64,000 nucleotides of DNA from Sphingomonas lacusdianchii (lineage in GTDB: Bacteria; Pseudomonadota; Alphaproteobacteria; Sphingomonadales; Sphingomonadaceae), in NCBI RefSeq assembly GCF_022664395.1, contig NZ_JAKRET010000006.1, positions 1 through 64,000 of the forward strand. Direction: 5' to 3'. Every line of letters begins with the position of its first letter. The first letter of the stretch is position 1. Below are positions 8,231 through 18,104 of this stretch, in pieces. The translations under genes and the position numbers were made by a program. The notes beneath the pieces were generated by a model. The model made no database searches. It was not told the DNA's origin and saw only the letters and a list, made by a program, of their open reading frames with translations.

Positions 8231-10477
8231 TCAGCGCTTGCGCCCCTGATGACGGATATTGGCGGGTCGGCCGCGACGCTTGAGCACGCGCGGCGGCGAC
8301 CCCTTGCGCCGGTCGTGGCCGCTGCCGGTCGCCGATCCCTTGCCATCGGGAAGTTCGAAGCGGAGCGCGCCCGATACCGGGTTCGCTTCGGCAAGGCGGA
8401 GCGACAGGCGCTGGCCGGCGCTGAACGTCTCGCCGCTATGATCGCCGATCAACGACTGCGACGCTTCGTCGAACCGGAAATATTCGGTGCCGAGGTCGCG
8501 GGCCGGGACCAGCCCGTCGCCGCCCACGCCCTCGACCGTCGCGAAGAAGCCGAAGCTGGCGACGCCGGTGATCCGCGCCTCCATCACCGTGCCGACATGT
8601 TCGGCGAGATAGGCGGCGACATAACGGTCGACCGTCTCACGCTCCGCCTCCATCGCGCGGCGTTCGAGGCCGCTGATCGCTTCGCCGACCCGCTCCATAT
8701 TCGCGGCATCGTCGGCCGGCAGCGCCCCTTCGCCAAGGCCATAGCTGCCGACCAGCGAGCGATGGACGATCAAATCGGCATAGCGGCGGATCGGCGAGGT
8801 GAAATGCGCATAGCTGCCGAGGCTCAGGCCGAAATGGCCGTGGTTCTGCGGGCCGTAGAATGCCTGGGTCTGGGTGCGGAGGATCTGCTCCATCACCTGC
8901 GGTTTGAAGTCGGCCTCGCCGATGCGTTCGAGCACATGATTGAACGTCGCCGGCCGGATCACCTGCCCCAGCGCGAACGGCACGTCGAACGTCTCCAGAT
9001 AGTCCTTCAACGCCATCAGCTTTTCGCGCGTCGGCGGTTCGTGGACCCGGTACATGACCGGCGCCTTCTTCGCCTCCAGCGCTTTCGCGGCGGCTACGTT
9101 GGCGGCGATCATGAAATCCTCGATCAGCCGCATCGAATCCAACCGTTCGCGCGGCGCAACCGACAGGATGCGCCCCTTCTCGTCGAGTACGATCCGCCGT
9201 TCGGGCAGATCGAGGTCGAGCGGCTCGCGATGCGCCCGCGCCTTGGCCAGCGCCGCCCAGCAGCCCCAGAGCGGTTTGAGCGCGCCGTCGATCAGTTCCG
9301 GCACTACCGGTGCGTCGGCGACGCCGTCGATCGCCGCCTGCGCATGTTCGTAGGCGATGTTGGCGGCAACGCGGATCACTGCGCGGGTGAAGCGCCAATC
9401 CTTGAGCTTCCCGTCCTTCGCGACGGTCAGGTGACACACCAGCGCCGCACGGTCCTGCCCGGCCTTCAGCGAACACACGTCGGCCGACAGGATCTCGGGC
9501 AGCATCGGCACGACCCGGTCGGGGAAATAGACGCTGTTGCCGCGCGACCGTGCCGATTTGTCGAGCTCCGACCCGGGGCGGACATAGAAGGACACGTCGG
9601 CGATCGCAACGATCGCCCGCCAGCCGCCCTCATTGTCGGCGCGGTCGTCGGGGCTGGCCCAGACCGCATCGTCATGGTCGCGCGCGTCGATCGGGTCGAT
9701 CGCGACGATCGGCAGGTGCCGCAGGTCCTCGCGGTCGTCACCGAGCGGATACCCGGCAACCTTCTTCGCCTCGGCCAGCACTTCTTCCGAAAACACGTCC
9801 GGAATGCCGTGCTTGTGGATCGCGATCAGCGAGAAGCTGCGCGCCTCGAACGGATCGCCCAGCCGTTCCACCACGCGCGCGGTGATGCGCGGGGGACGGC
9901 CGCCCAGCGCCGCCAGCACCAGATCGCCGGGCGCGGCACCGCCGGCATCGGTCACCGGCACCTCGCGGCGCTCCCTCTTGTCGACACCCTGCAGCCACAG
10001 CTTGTCGCCCTCGGCACGCAACACGCCCAGCACCGCTTCGGCGGCGCGGTCGAGCTTCTTCATCGGATAGGCAGCCCAGCCGCTGCCGGCCTCCTCGGTC
10101 CGCGCAAGGATGCGATCGCCGACGCCCAACGCGCTGCGCCGCCCGCGTTCGCGCACCCGGACACGCGGCGGCGGCGTCTCCGCCTCCCACCGCTCCGGTA
10201 CGGCCCAGACATTGCCCCCGTCATCGACGTCCGCCACGCGCAGCACCGTCACCTTGGGCAGCCCGCCCATCTTGTGGAAGGCGCGGCCGGGGGCGCTGTC
10301 GATCAGCCCTTCATCGGCCATGTCCTTCAGCAGCGCCTTTAACGTAATTTTCTGCTGCGCCGACAGGCCAAAGGCGCGCGCGATCTCGCGCTTGCCCGCC
10401 GGGGTGTCGGACGTCTGGATGAAGTCGAGAATCTGCTCGCGGGTGGGCAGGCCGGGCGGCGTCTTGGTGCGTACCAT
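8231..10477 (-). CDS. rnr: ribonuclease R (748 aa)
   Basis: 3'-to-5' exoribonuclease that degrades structured RNA. An N-terminal helix-turn-helix-like segment (TREQILDFIQTS, with AGKREIARAFGL) and cold-shock domains precede the RNB catalytic domain, whose metal-binding motif DPIDARDHDDAVWA lies near residue 265. An S1 domain (about 630-710) and a basic glycine-rich tail ending in RKR follow. Length is normal for the family. The ATG at 10477 fits the usual N-terminus. It is transcribed divergently from the DUF3597 gene. Confidence 0.95.
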   Translation of the reverse strand: MVRTKTPPGLPTREQILDFIQTSDTPAGKREIARAFGLSAQQKITLKALLKDMADEGLIDSAPGRAFHKMGGLPKVTVLRVADVDDGGNVWAVPERWEAETPPPRVRVRERGRRSALGVGDRILARTEEAGSGWAAYPMKKLDRAAEAVLGVLRAEGDKLWLQGVDKRERREVPVTDAGGAAPGDLVLAALGGRPPRITARVVERLGDPFEARSFSLIAIHKHGIPDVFSEEVLAEAKKVAGYPLGDDREDLRHLPIVAIDPIDARDHDDAVWASPDDRADNEGGWRAIVAIADVSFYVRPGSELDKSARSRGNSVYFPDRVVPMLPEILSADVCSLKAGQDRAALVCHLTVAKDGKLKDWRFTRAVIRVAANIAYEHAQAAIDGVADAPVVPELIDGALKPLWGCWAALAKARAHREPLDLDLPERRIVLDEKGRILSVAPRERLDSMRLIEDFMIAANVAAAKALEAKKAPVMYRVHEPPTREKLMALKDYLETFDVPFALGQVIRPATFNHVLERIGEADFKPQVMEQILRTQTQAFYGPQNHGHFGLSLGSYAHFTSPIRRYADLIVHRSLVGSYGLGEGALPADDAANMERVGEAISGLERRAMEAERETVDRYVAAYLAEHVGTVMEARITGVASFGFFATVEGVGGDGLVPARDLGTEYFRFDEASQSLIGDHSGETFSAGQRLSLRLAEANPVSGALRFELPDGKGSATGSGHDRRKGSPPRVLKRRGRPANIRHQGRKR

Positions 10478-10588
10478 CGCTCACGACATAGGGTGTGCGG
10501 GGCGTCAGACCAATGGCGTATCGTCGGCGGACCCGAACCGCCCGCCGTCCGTTGGGCCGCCAACCCTATCGGACAGGAGGAGACGGCC

Positions 10589-11056
10589 ATGGGAATCTTC
10601 GAACGCATCAAGACGCAGATCTTCGGCAAGGATGGTGGCCCGTTCGGCGACAACTATCTGGGCAAGAAGAAGGAAGCGCCCGCGCCGCAGCCGGTGCCCG
10701 CCCCCGCTCCGGCGCCGCAGCAGCATGCCCCCGCCCCCGCCCCTGCACCGGCAGTCCCCGCCGCTCCGGCACCCGCTGCGCCCGCCGCGCCGCAACCGGT
10801 TGATCCGATGACCGCCATTGAGCGGATCGCACAGCAGAAGGGCAATCCCGCGCTCAACTGGCGGACGTCGATCGTCGATTTGATGAAGCTGCTCGATCTC
10901 GATTCCAGCCTCGACAACCGCAAGGAACTGGCGACCGAACTGGGCTATACCGGCGCCAAGGACGGCAGCGCCGAGATGAACATCTGGCTGCACCGCGCGG
11001 TGTTGCAGGAACTCGGCAAGGCCGGTGGGCAGGTGCCGGGGTCGTTGAAGGACTGA
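10589..11056 (+). CDS. DUF3597 domain protein (155 aa)
   Basis: The N-terminus MGIFERIKTQIFG leads into an alanine-proline linker of about 45 residues (roughly 31-73), then a C-terminal DUF3597 domain with MTAIERIAQQKGNPALNW and LDLDSSLDNRKELA. The domain resembles a small helical module of unknown role that is common in proteobacteria. The start at 10589 is set by AGGAGGAGAC just upstream; the frame is open further back but lacks such a site. Cytoplasmic by appearance. Function unknown. Confidence 0.88.
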   Translation: MGIFERIKTQIFGKDGGPFGDNYLGKKKEAPAPQPVPAPAPAPQQHAPAPAPAPAVPAAPAPAAPAAPQPVDPMTAIERIAQQKGNPALNWRTSIVDLMKLLDLDSSLDNRKELATELGYTGAKDGSAEMNIWLHRAVLQELGKAGGQVPGSLKD

Positions 11057-11170
11057 CGCTTTTTTGGGGGGGTGGGTAGAGCGAACCTGTGGCTCGCGCG
11101 CTCGCAGGCGAGCGCTGCCCTCCCCCAGCTGCGACTAGGCCTTTGCTTGGCAAAGACCAAATCTCCGCAT

Positions 11171-11194
11171 CCCTCTCCCCTGCAGGGGAGAGGG
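11171..11194. repeat. 24-bp perfect palindrome (REP-like)
   Basis: CCCTCTCCCCTG followed by its exact reverse complement, between two convergent genes (end of the DUF3597 gene and end of proS at 11205). It could act as a terminator stem, although no T-run follows. The rest of 11057-11204 holds a CTTTTTTGG run just after the DUF3597 stop and no gene. Confidence 0.7.
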
Positions 11195-11204
11195 ACCGGT
11201 ATTC

Positions 11205-12737
11205 TCAATACGCCCGGCCGATCAGGACGCGCTCGACCGCAGGCTCTCCGGTGAACACGCACGGTCCGTCGTCGCATCCGGTCTGGCCGAGCGGGGCGTT
11301 GCGGATCGTGAGCTTCAACGCCTTCAGCCGCTGCACGACCTTCTCGAGTGCGTCGCCGGTCGGCTTCGACCAGCGGACATCGACCCAGCCGGGGTTCTTG
11401 ATGCCCTCGGCGAAATGTGCCTCGACGCCCGCCCAGTCGTCGACCGGCACGATTTGCGCCCGCAGCCGCTCGGTCGACTGTGCCAGCAGCGTCGCCTGGA
11501 TATCGGCCAGCGTCTCGCCGATGGCAGCGGCGAAATCGTCCCGCGCAACTACCTGCGAATCCAGCTTGCCATCAGCGCGGTACAGCCGGTCGCGGCGCAC
11601 GACCGAGACATTGCCGCCCGCCATGTCGCGTCCGCCGACCTCGACGATCACCGGCGCGCCCTTCTTGACCCAGCCCCAGCGCTTGGTCGCCGCCTTGGCG
11701 GGTTTCAGGTCGAGCAGCGCGCGGACCGGCTCGCCCAGCGCACTCTGCTGCGCCAGTGTCGCCTGCAATTCGCGGCAATAAGCGATCAGCGGTTCGTCCT
11801 CGGGCGCGTCGCGCAGCATCGGCACGATCACCACCTGCCACGGCGCGATCGCGGGCGGTACGCGCAGTCCGTCATCGTCGCCATGGACCATGATGACCCC
11901 GCCGATCATCCGCGTCGACACGCCCCAGCTGGTCGTGTTGGCGTGCTCGAACTGCCCTTCGGCATTCTGGAAGCGGATATTCTGCGCGTGCGCGAAATTG
12001 GTGCCGAGGAAGTGCGAGGTGCCGGCCTGCAGCGCCTTGCCGTCCTGCATCATCGCTTCGATGCTGTAGGTCGCGACCGCGCCGGGGAAGCGTTCATTCT
12101 CCGGCTTCTCGCCCGCGATCACGTGCAGGCCGAGACAGGTCTCGGCGAACTCGCGATACACTTCGAGCATCTTGAGCGTCTCGCCCTGCGCCTCTTCCGC
12201 CGTGGCGTGCGCGGTATGTCCCTCCTGCCACAGGAATTCGGCGGTGCGCAGGAACATGCGGGTGCGCATTTCCCAGCGGACGACGTTCGCCCATTGGTTG
12301 ATGAGCACCGGCAGGTCGCGCCACGACTGGACCCAGCGCGAAAAGGCGGTGCCGATCACCGTCTCGCTGGTCGGACGCACGACCAGCGGTTCCTCAAGCT
12401 TCGCTTCCGGATCGGGCACCAGCCCGCCCTTGCCGTCCGCGACCAGCCGATGGTGCGTGACGACCGCCATTTCCTTGGCGAAGCCGTCGACATGCTCGGC
12501 CTCCTTCTCGAAATAGCTCAAGGGGATGAAGAGCGGGAAATAGCAATTCTCGTGCCCCGTCGCCTTGATCCGGTCGTCGAGCAGCCGCTGGATCCGCTCC
12601 CAGATGCCATAGCCCCATGGCCGGATGACCATGCACCCGCGTACCCCGGATTCCTCGGCAAGATCGGCCTCGGTGATGACGGCTTGATACCAGGCGGCGA
12701 AATCCTGTTCGCGCGTGACGTTGAGAGCGTGCTTCAT
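11205..12737 (-). CDS. proS: prolyl-tRNA synthetase, archaeal/eukaryotic-like type (510 aa)
   Basis: Charges tRNA-Pro. Class II motifs are visible: motif 1 region VRGCMVIRPWGYGIWERIQ, motif 2 VRWEMRTRMFLRTAEFLWQEGH, and motif 3 in the WGVSTRMIGGVIM segment. The substrate-binding RPTSET loop lies near residue 136. The anticodon-binding domain follows (VVIVPML onwards), and the chain ends in a C-terminal extension with a final Tyr (IGRAY). There is no bacterial-type editing insertion between motifs 2 and 3. This architecture is the archaeal/eukaryotic-like ProRS, also used by some bacteria. It looks like a complete housekeeping gene. Confidence 0.95.
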   Translation of the reverse strand: MKHALNVTREQDFAAWYQAVITEADLAEESGVRGCMVIRPWGYGIWERIQRLLDDRIKATGHENCYFPLFIPLSYFEKEAEHVDGFAKEMAVVTHHRLVADGKGGLVPDPEAKLEEPLVVRPTSETVIGTAFSRWVQSWRDLPVLINQWANVVRWEMRTRMFLRTAEFLWQEGHTAHATAEEAQGETLKMLEVYREFAETCLGLHVIAGEKPENERFPGAVATYSIEAMMQDGKALQAGTSHFLGTNFAHAQNIRFQNAEGQFEHANTTSWGVSTRMIGGVIMVHGDDDGLRVPPAIAPWQVVIVPMLRDAPEDEPLIAYCRELQATLAQQSALGEPVRALLDLKPAKAATKRWGWVKKGAPVIVEVGGRDMAGGNVSVVRRDRLYRADGKLDSQVVARDDFAAAIGETLADIQATLLAQSTERLRAQIVPVDDWAGVEAHFAEGIKNPGWVDVRWSKPTGDALEKVVQRLKALKLTIRNAPLGQTGCDDGPCVFTGEPAVERVLIGRAY

Positions 12738-12789
12738 GCAGCGCGCGATAGCGGCAAAGGGGGCCGTTCGCCAAGCGGCGATACGCGGC

Positions 12790-12966
12790 TCAGCCGCGGC
12801 GCAATGCCAAGGCGACGATGACGATCCATGGCACGATGGCGATGGCCAGCCAGAACATCAAGGTCGTTCGCGGTTGCAGGCGATCGCGGCCGGCGCGGCG
12901 CACGATCCGTTCGATCGGGAAGACTTCGATTTCCGCCAAACGATCGATATTCTTCTCGTACTTCAT
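12790..12966 (-). CDS. small membrane protein (58 aa), hypothetical
   Basis: Short open frame starting MKYEKNIDRLAEIEVFPIER with one clear membrane helix (MFWLAIAIVPWIVIVALAL, residues 36-54) and an arginine/glycine end. GGAG lies about 10 bases before the ATG at 12966. It lies just upstream of proS on the same strand with a 52-base gap, so the two may be cotranscribed. Coding-like base composition and the helix support it; function unknown. Confidence 0.55.
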   Translation of the reverse strand: MKYEKNIDRLAEIEVFPIERIVRRAGRDRLQPRTTLMFWLAIAIVPWIVIVALALRRG

Positions 12967-13216
12967 GGGTTACGCTCCGACGATCCTATCCTGTCCCATC
13001 CGTTTAGCGCCGCGTTCCTTGCTACGCTGCGCACGGGTGTACCGGCCAAATCGCGTAGCCACCGCAGCCGCCGGTGACGACGTACAGGCACCGGTCCCTC
13101 CGCATCCGCGCCATGGTTAGCGAATTGTCTCACCCAGCGAAGGCAGATACCCTGCAAACTCCATGCGCGTGCGCATGGGGTGGCGTCGGCGCGACACAGT
13201 CTGTACGTGCCCGTTC
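12967..13216. other. intergenic region without recognisable feature
   Basis: A 250-base divergent gap between the small membrane gene and the DMT transporter. It must contain both promoters, but I see no clear operator, repeat or RNA element. A purine/pyrimidine alternation (GCGTGCGCATGGGG) at about 13164 lies near the transporter start. Confidence 0.3.
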
Positions 13217-14113
13217 ATGCCCGGCGACCGCATCCTCAAGGGGCTGGCGCTCCGCCTGCTCGCAATCTTCTTCCTGTCCACCATGTCCGCACTGGTGAAG
13301 CTGGCCGAGACGCGCGGCGCCTCGCTGCCCGAGACGATGTTCTATCGCCAGCTATGCGCGCTGCCGATCGTGCTGGGCTTCGTCGCCGCCGGACCGGGGT
13401 TGCGATCGCTGCGCACGACGCGGATCAAGGGGCATTTGACCCGGTCGATGATCGGGCTGGTCGGCATGGTCTTCACCTTCGGCGCGGTGCTGCTGCTGCC
13501 GCTTGCCGAAGCGACGACGTTCCAGTTCACCGTGCCGATCTTCGCGACGCTGCTGGGGGCGCTGGTCCTGCGCGAACCGACGGGGTGGCAGCGGTGGAGC
13601 GCGGTGCTGCTGGGCTTTGTCGGCGTGCTGGTCGTGGCGCAGCCAGGCAGTTCCCATGTGCCGTTGTTCGGCGCGTTTGTCGGGTTGATGGCGGCGCTGT
13701 TCGTCGCGCTGGTTGCGATCGCGCTGCGTCAGTTGCGTGACGAACCGGCGGGGACCACGGTGTTCTGGTTCTCGACGCTGACGCTGCCGTTCATCGCCAC
13801 GGCCTATGCCTTCAACATCCGCTCGCACGACTGGCTTACCTGGGCGAACCTGATAGCGATCGGCATGGTCGGCGGCATGGGACAGATCGCGCTGACCGCC
13901 GCATCGCGCTCGGCCCCCGTCGCGGCGGTGGTGCCGATGGACTATTCGGGGCTGCTCTGGGCGACGGTCTATGGCTGGTTGCTGTTCGGCGTATTGCCGA
14001 CGCCGATGACCTGGGCCGGCGCGCCGATCATCATCATGAGCGGGCTGTTCATCGTATGGCGCGAACATCGCCTCGGCCGGCAGAAGGTGCGATCGATGGT
14101 CGAGGAGGATTAA
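13217..14113 (+). CDS. EamA/DMT-superfamily transporter (298 aa)
   Basis: Ten predicted membrane helices in two EamA halves (about residues 10-140 and 150-285), typical of drug/metabolite transporters such as RhaT- or RarD-like permeases. Conserved features include the early FFLSTMSALVKLAE helix and the AATFQF-like stretch EATTFQFTVPIFATLLG. Substrate unknown. The ATG at 13217 is chosen because it places the first helix correctly; a GTG/ATG cluster at 13163 would add a basic leader. Its stop overlaps the end of the convergent formate/nitrite-type channel by four bases. Confidence 0.85.
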   Translation: MPGDRILKGLALRLLAIFFLSTMSALVKLAETRGASLPETMFYRQLCALPIVLGFVAAGPGLRSLRTTRIKGHLTRSMIGLVGMVFTFGAVLLLPLAEATTFQFTVPIFATLLGALVLREPTGWQRWSAVLLGFVGVLVVAQPGSSHVPLFGAFVGLMAALFVALVAIALRQLRDEPAGTTVFWFSTLTLPFIATAYAFNIRSHDWLTWANLIAIGMVGGMGQIALTAASRSAPVAAVVPMDYSGLLWATVYGWLLFGVLPTPMTWAGAPIIIMSGLFIVWREHRLGRQKVRSMVEED

Positions 14114-14964
14114 CCCTCCTCGATCTCACCACGCACCTGGGCATGGGCGAGCAACGCGAACAGCACGCTGCCACCGACGATATTACCGAACAGCACCGGA
14201 AGGAAAAAGGCCATCGCCTGTCCGGCGCCCATGTCGCCATGCAACACCAGCACCCACATTTCCGCCGATCCGGCGACGACATGCGCAAAGCCGCCAAGAT
14301 CGATCAGCCCGGTAAGCAGCACGATCAGCGTGACTTTCTGCCCCTCGACGCTGGGCAGGCACCATACGACGCTTGCCAGCAGGATGCCCGACGGGATGCC
14401 TGCCAGAAAGCCCTCCATCCCGACATGCTCCAGCACGACGCCGCTGACCTCGACCAGTTCGCGCGCCTGTTCCACGCCAAGACCGCCGAGCATCGCGAAG
14501 CCGGCAAAGGCGAAGGTGCCGATCAGGTTGGCGAGCAGCACGATACCCCATAGCCGGAGCGTCCGTACGAGATTGCGGGCCGACGGATCGGTCGCCAGCG
14601 GCAGGACTGCCGACAAGGTGCTTTCGGTGAACAGCTGCATCCGCCCGAGGATCACGACGACGAACCCGATCGCATAGCCCAGCGACTGGAGCAGCGGCGT
14701 CCATGGTCCGGCGGGAACGGCGGTTTCCATCACCGCCTTGCCCAGCAGCGACAGGCCGATCGCGATGCCCGCGGTGATGCCCGACCACATGAGTGAGGCG
14801 GCGGGGCGTTCCAGTTCCTCGATCCCCTGTCGCCGCACGACTTCGTGGACGATCAGGGCAGAGGCGGCACGGCGATCGTCGACCACCTCCTCCTGTTCGG
14901 GATTCAGCGCGACCTTCTGTTCTTCGTCGTCGGTATCGGGTGCAGCGGGTTGTGGGTCGGCCAT
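14110..14964 (-). CDS. formate/nitrite transporter family protein, YfdC-like (284 aa)
   Basis: Member of the FocA/NirC channel family. An acidic soluble N-terminus (residues 1-60) is followed by six helices, with family signatures near LFTESTLSAVLPLA and LLANLIGTFAF and a late HGDMGAGQAMAFFLPVLFGN segment. The extended N-terminus and loop sequence resemble YfdC rather than true FocA, so the transported ion is uncertain. Overlaps the DMT transporter end by four bases, tail to tail. Confidence 0.85.
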   Translation of the reverse strand: MADPQPAAPDTDDEEQKVALNPEQEEVVDDRRAASALIVHEVVRRQGIEELERPAASLMWSGITAGIAIGLSLLGKAVMETAVPAGPWTPLLQSLGYAIGFVVVILGRMQLFTESTLSAVLPLATDPSARNLVRTLRLWGIVLLANLIGTFAFAGFAMLGGLGVEQARELVEVSGVVLEHVGMEGFLAGIPSGILLASVVWCLPSVEGQKVTLIVLLTGLIDLGGFAHVVAGSAEMWVLVLHGDMGAGQAMAFFLPVLFGNIVGGSVLFALLAHAQVRGEIEEG

Positions 14965-14972
14965 AGGTCATT

Positions 14973-15001
14973 GGGAACCGCCGGTCGTTGCGGCGGTTCC
15001 C
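14973..15001. terminator. stem-loop downstream of gcvPB
   Basis: Perfect 11-bp stem GGGAACCGCCG / CGGCGGTTCCC with a 7-base loop, 13 bases beyond the gcvPB stop. No T-run follows on the minus strand, so termination may be weak or the hairpin may protect the 3' end. Confidence 0.55.
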
Positions 15002-15013
15002 GATGCCGACCGG

Positions 15014-16588
15014 CTACTCCGCCGCTTCCGCGACGGGAGCCACCGGTTCCTTCCACGCCAGCACCGGCTTGCGCGCAGCCAATGTCTCGTCGAGGCGACG
15101 GCGCGGTGCGAAATGCGGAGCGGATTTCAGTGCGGTGTCGCCCGCCTTGGCGCGTTCGCCGACCGACTTCAAAGCACCGATGAACTGGTCGAGCGCCGCC
15201 TTGCTCTCGGTCTCGGTCGGTTCGACCAGCATCGCGCCGTGAACGACCAGCGGGAAATAGACTGTCATCGGGTGATAGCCCTCGTCGATCAGCCCCTTGG
15301 CCACGTCGAGCGTCGAGAAGCCTTGCGCCAGGTTCGCATCGCTGAACAGCGCCTCGTGCATGCACGGGCCGCTGCTGCCGAACGGCGCGTCAAGCGTGCC
15401 CTCGAGGCTGCGCAGGACGTAATTGGCATTCAGCACCGCATCTTCCGACACCTGCTTCAGTCCGTCCGCGCCATGGCTGAGGATGTACGACAGCGCGCGG
15501 GTGAACATGCCCATCTGACCGTGGAAGGCGACCATGCGGCCGAAGCTGTCGGCATGATGCTCGCCCGCCGTCTCTTCCTCGACCAGGACGAAGCGGCCGT
15601 CCTGCTGCTCGACGAAGGGCAGCGGCGCGAACGGGGTCAGCGCCTTCGAGAACACCACCGGCCCCGAGCCCGGACCGCCGCCGCCATGCGGGGTCGAGAA
15701 GGTCTTGTGCAGGTTGATGTGCATCGCATCGACGCCGAGGTCACCCGGCCGCACCCGGCCGACGATGGCGTTGAAGTTTGCGCCGTCGCAATAGACGTAA
15801 CCACCCGCCGCATGGACCGCGTCGGAGATTTCCTTCAGGTCGCGCTCGAACAGCCCGCAGGTGTTCGGGTTGGTAATCATCACGCCCGCGACGTCGGGTC
15901 CCAGCCGGTCCTTCAGCGCCTGCGTATCGACGCGGCCGTCGGCGGTCGCCGGAATGTCCTTGACCGTGAAGCCCGCGAAGGCGGCGGTGGCAGGGTTGGT
16001 GCCGTGCGCGCTTTCGGGGACGAGGATGACCTTGCGATGCCCCTCGCCGCGCTTCTCGAGCGCCGCCTTGATCGCGAGGATGCCGCACAGCTCGCCATGC
16101 GCCCCGGCCTTCGGGCTCATCGCCACCGAATCCATGTTGGTCAGCGTGACCAGCCAGTGCGCCAACTGATGGATCACCTCCAGCGCACCCTGCACCGTGT
16201 CGATCGGACCCAGCGGGTGAAGATCGGCGAACCCGGGCAGCCGCGCCATCCGCTCGTTCAGGCGCGGATTGTGCTTCATCGTGCACGAACCCAGCGGGAA
16301 CAGGCCAAGGTCGATCGCGTAGTTCTGCCGCGACAGGCGCGTATAGTGGCGCACCGCTTCCGGCTCCGAAAGGCCGGGCAGGCCGATTGCGCTCTTGCGC
16401 GCATGGTTGCCGAGGCGCGAGGCAACCTTCGGTGCCTCGTCGATATCGACGCCGGTCGTTTCCGCCGACCCGATCTCGAAGATCAGCGCTTCTTCGAGCA
16501 TCAGCGCACGGTTGCCGGTGAAGGTCGCCTGCGCACCGCCCGTTGCCTCACCCATGGCCGGACGCCAGCCGCTCTGGTTCACGCTCAT
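15014..16588 (-). CDS. gcvPB: glycine dehydrogenase (decarboxylating) subunit 2 (524 aa)
   Basis: C-terminal half of the P-protein, which decarboxylates glycine and passes the aminomethyl group to the lipoyl arm of GcvH. It carries the pyridoxal-phosphate lysine in the [16 protein letters not shown] motif near residue 294. The start codon overlaps the gcvPA stop (ATGA at 16585-16588), so the two subunits are translationally coupled, as expected for a heterotetrameric P-protein. Last gene of the riboswitch-controlled operon. Confidence 0.96.
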   Translation of the reverse strand: MSVNQSGWRPAMGEATGGAQATFTGNRALMLEEALIFEIGSAETTGVDIDEAPKVASRLGNHARKSAIGLPGLSEPEAVRHYTRLSRQNYAIDLGLFPLGSCTMKHNPRLNERMARLPGFADLHPLGPIDTVQGALEVIHQLAHWLVTLTNMDSVAMSPKAGAHGELCGILAIKAALEKRGEGHRKVILVPESAHGTNPATAAFAGFTVKDIPATADGRVDTQALKDRLGPDVAGVMITNPNTCGLFERDLKEISDAVHAAGGYVYCDGANFNAIVGRVRPGDLGVDAMHINLHKTFSTPHGGGGPGSGPVVFSKALTPFAPLPFVEQQDGRFVLVEEETAGEHHADSFGRMVAFHGQMGMFTRALSYILSHGADGLKQVSEDAVLNANYVLRSLEGTLDAPFGSSGPCMHEALFSDANLAQGFSTLDVAKGLIDEGYHPMTVYFPLVVHGAMLVEPTETESKAALDQFIGALKSVGERAKAGDTALKSAPHFAPRRRLDETLAARKPVLAWKEPVAPVAEAAE

Positions 16589-17943
16589 GCCAGTACCTCC
16601 GTGAGCGCTGCGGCGAGCGCTTCGATATCTTCCTCGGTCACCGTCTCGGTCACCGCCACGACCAGCCCGTTGGCAAGGCCATCCTCGCCTGGATAGAGCC
16701 GGCCGAGCGACACGCCCGCCAGCACGCCACGATCGGCGAGTTCGCGCACCACCGGCCGCGCCTCGGTCGGCAGCTTCAGCGTGAATTCGTTGAAGAAGCT
16801 GTCATTGACCAGCTCGACGCCCGGAACTTGCGCCAGCCGTTCGGCCGCTGCACATGCCTTGGCATGGTTGACCTCGGCCAGCTGCCGCAGCCCCTTTTCC
16901 CCCAACAGCGTCAGGTGGATCGAAAAGGCGAGCGCGCACAGCCCCGAATTGGTGCAGATGTTCGACGTCGCCTTTTCGCGGCGGATATGTTGTTCGCGCG
17001 TCGAAAGCGTCAGCACGAAGCCGCGCTTGCCCTCGGCATCGACCGTTTCGCCGCACAGCCGGCCCGGCATCTGCCGCACCAGCTTTTCCGAACAGGCGAA
17101 CAGCCCGACATAGGGACCGCCGAATTGCAGCCCGACGCCCAGCGACTGGCCCTCGCCCACCACGATATCGGCGCCGAGATTGCCCGGCGCCTCGATCGCG
17201 CCCAACGCGACGGGTTCGGTCACCACCGCGATCAGCAGCGCTTTCACCGCATGCGCCGCATCGGCGATGCGCTGCAGGTCGGGAATGCGGCCGAGGATAT
17301 CGGGATACTGGACGACGACGCACGAGGTATCGGCATCGATCTTCTCGATCAGCCGATCGTCATCGGTCTCGGCGACCAGCCATGGCTGGGTCGTGTCGAG
17401 CACGTCGCCGGTGAACTTCGCCATGGTCTTCGCGACCGAGACATAGTGCGGATGCACGCCGCCCGAAAACACCGCCTTCACCTTGCGCGTCACGCGGCGG
17501 GCCATCGTCACCGCTTCCCAGCAGGCGGTCGACCCGTCGTACATCGACGCGTTGGCGACGTCGCAGCCGAGCATGCGCGCGACCTGGCTCTGGAATTCGA
17601 AGAGCATCTGCAACGTGCCCTGCGCGATTTCCGGCTGGTACGGCGTGTAAGCGGTCAGATACTCGCCGCGCTGGATCAGGTGATCGACGCTAGCGGGCAC
17701 ATGGTGGCGGTACGCGCCACAGCCGAGGAAGAACGGCACCGACCCCGCCGCGACATTCTTCGCGGCCAGCGCCGACAGATGCCGCTCGACCGCCAGTTCG
17801 CTGGCATGGTTGGGCAGCCCCGGCACCGGCCCATCGAGCCGCGCGGATTCGGGGACGTCGACGAACAAGGCGTCGATGCTGTCGGCACCGATCGTGGCCA
17901 GCATGTCGGCGCGGTCGGTCGGGGTCAGGGGAAGATAGCGCAT
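16585..17943 (-). CDS. gcvPA: glycine dehydrogenase (decarboxylating) subunit 1 (452 aa)
   Basis: N-terminal half of the P-protein, starting [15 protein letters not shown] as in other two-subunit systems. It forms the complex with GcvPB and keeps the aminotransferase fold but not the PLP lysine. The ATG at 17943 is chosen by this N-terminus. The frame is open upstream, but there it runs through the palindromic repeat inserted between gcvH and this gene. Coupled to gcvPB by a four-base overlap. Confidence 0.96.
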   Translation of the reverse strand: MRYLPLTPTDRADMLATIGADSIDALFVDVPESARLDGPVPGLPNHASELAVERHLSALAAKNVAAGSVPFFLGCGAYRHHVPASVDHLIQRGEYLTAYTPYQPEIAQGTLQMLFEFQSQVARMLGCDVANASMYDGSTACWEAVTMARRVTRKVKAVFSGGVHPHYVSVAKTMAKFTGDVLDTTQPWLVAETDDDRLIEKIDADTSCVVVQYPDILGRIPDLQRIADAAHAVKALLIAVVTEPVALGAIEAPGNLGADIVVGEGQSLGVGLQFGGPYVGLFACSEKLVRQMPGRLCGETVDAEGKRGFVLTLSTREQHIRREKATSNICTNSGLCALAFSIHLTLLGEKGLRQLAEVNHAKACAAAERLAQVPGVELVNDSFFNEFTLKLPTEARPVVRELADRGVLAGVSLGRLYPGEDGLANGLVVAVTETVTEEDIEALAAALTEVLA

Positions 17944-17998
17944 GATGGTCCTTGTTGGTCCGCGGGAAGCTGGAGACTGATCCGCCACCGGAACCTGC

Positions 17999-18080
17999 GT
18001 CATCCCAGCGAAGGCTGGGATCTCTCGGTAATAGCCGGGAGACAGGAGCCGCATGATGCCCCAGCCTGCGCTGGGGCGAC
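17999..18080. repeat. nested palindromic repeat, family A, inside the gcv operon
   Basis: Starts GTCATCCCAGCGAAGGCTGG and ends with CCAGCCTGCGCTGGGGCGAC. Each arm is itself a small hairpin (CCCAGC/GCTGGG and CCCCAGC/GCTGGGG), and the two ends pair. Same design as 20057-20150, 45419-45498 and 46301-46383. It fills most of the gap between gcvH and gcvPA. Confidence 0.7.
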
Positions 18081-18104
18081 GTCTCCCGTCGAACCAGCCA
18101 GTCC

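Noticed and set aside
8249..10342. Long plus-strand open frame opposite rnr
   Set aside because: Antisense to the conserved RNase R gene, with mirror-frame composition and no family motif.
17944..18054. N-terminal extension of gcvPA
   Set aside because: The added residues are encoded by the family A palindromic repeat (IPAFAGMTQ is a typical translation of such repeats), and conserved GcvPA starts at MRYLPLT.
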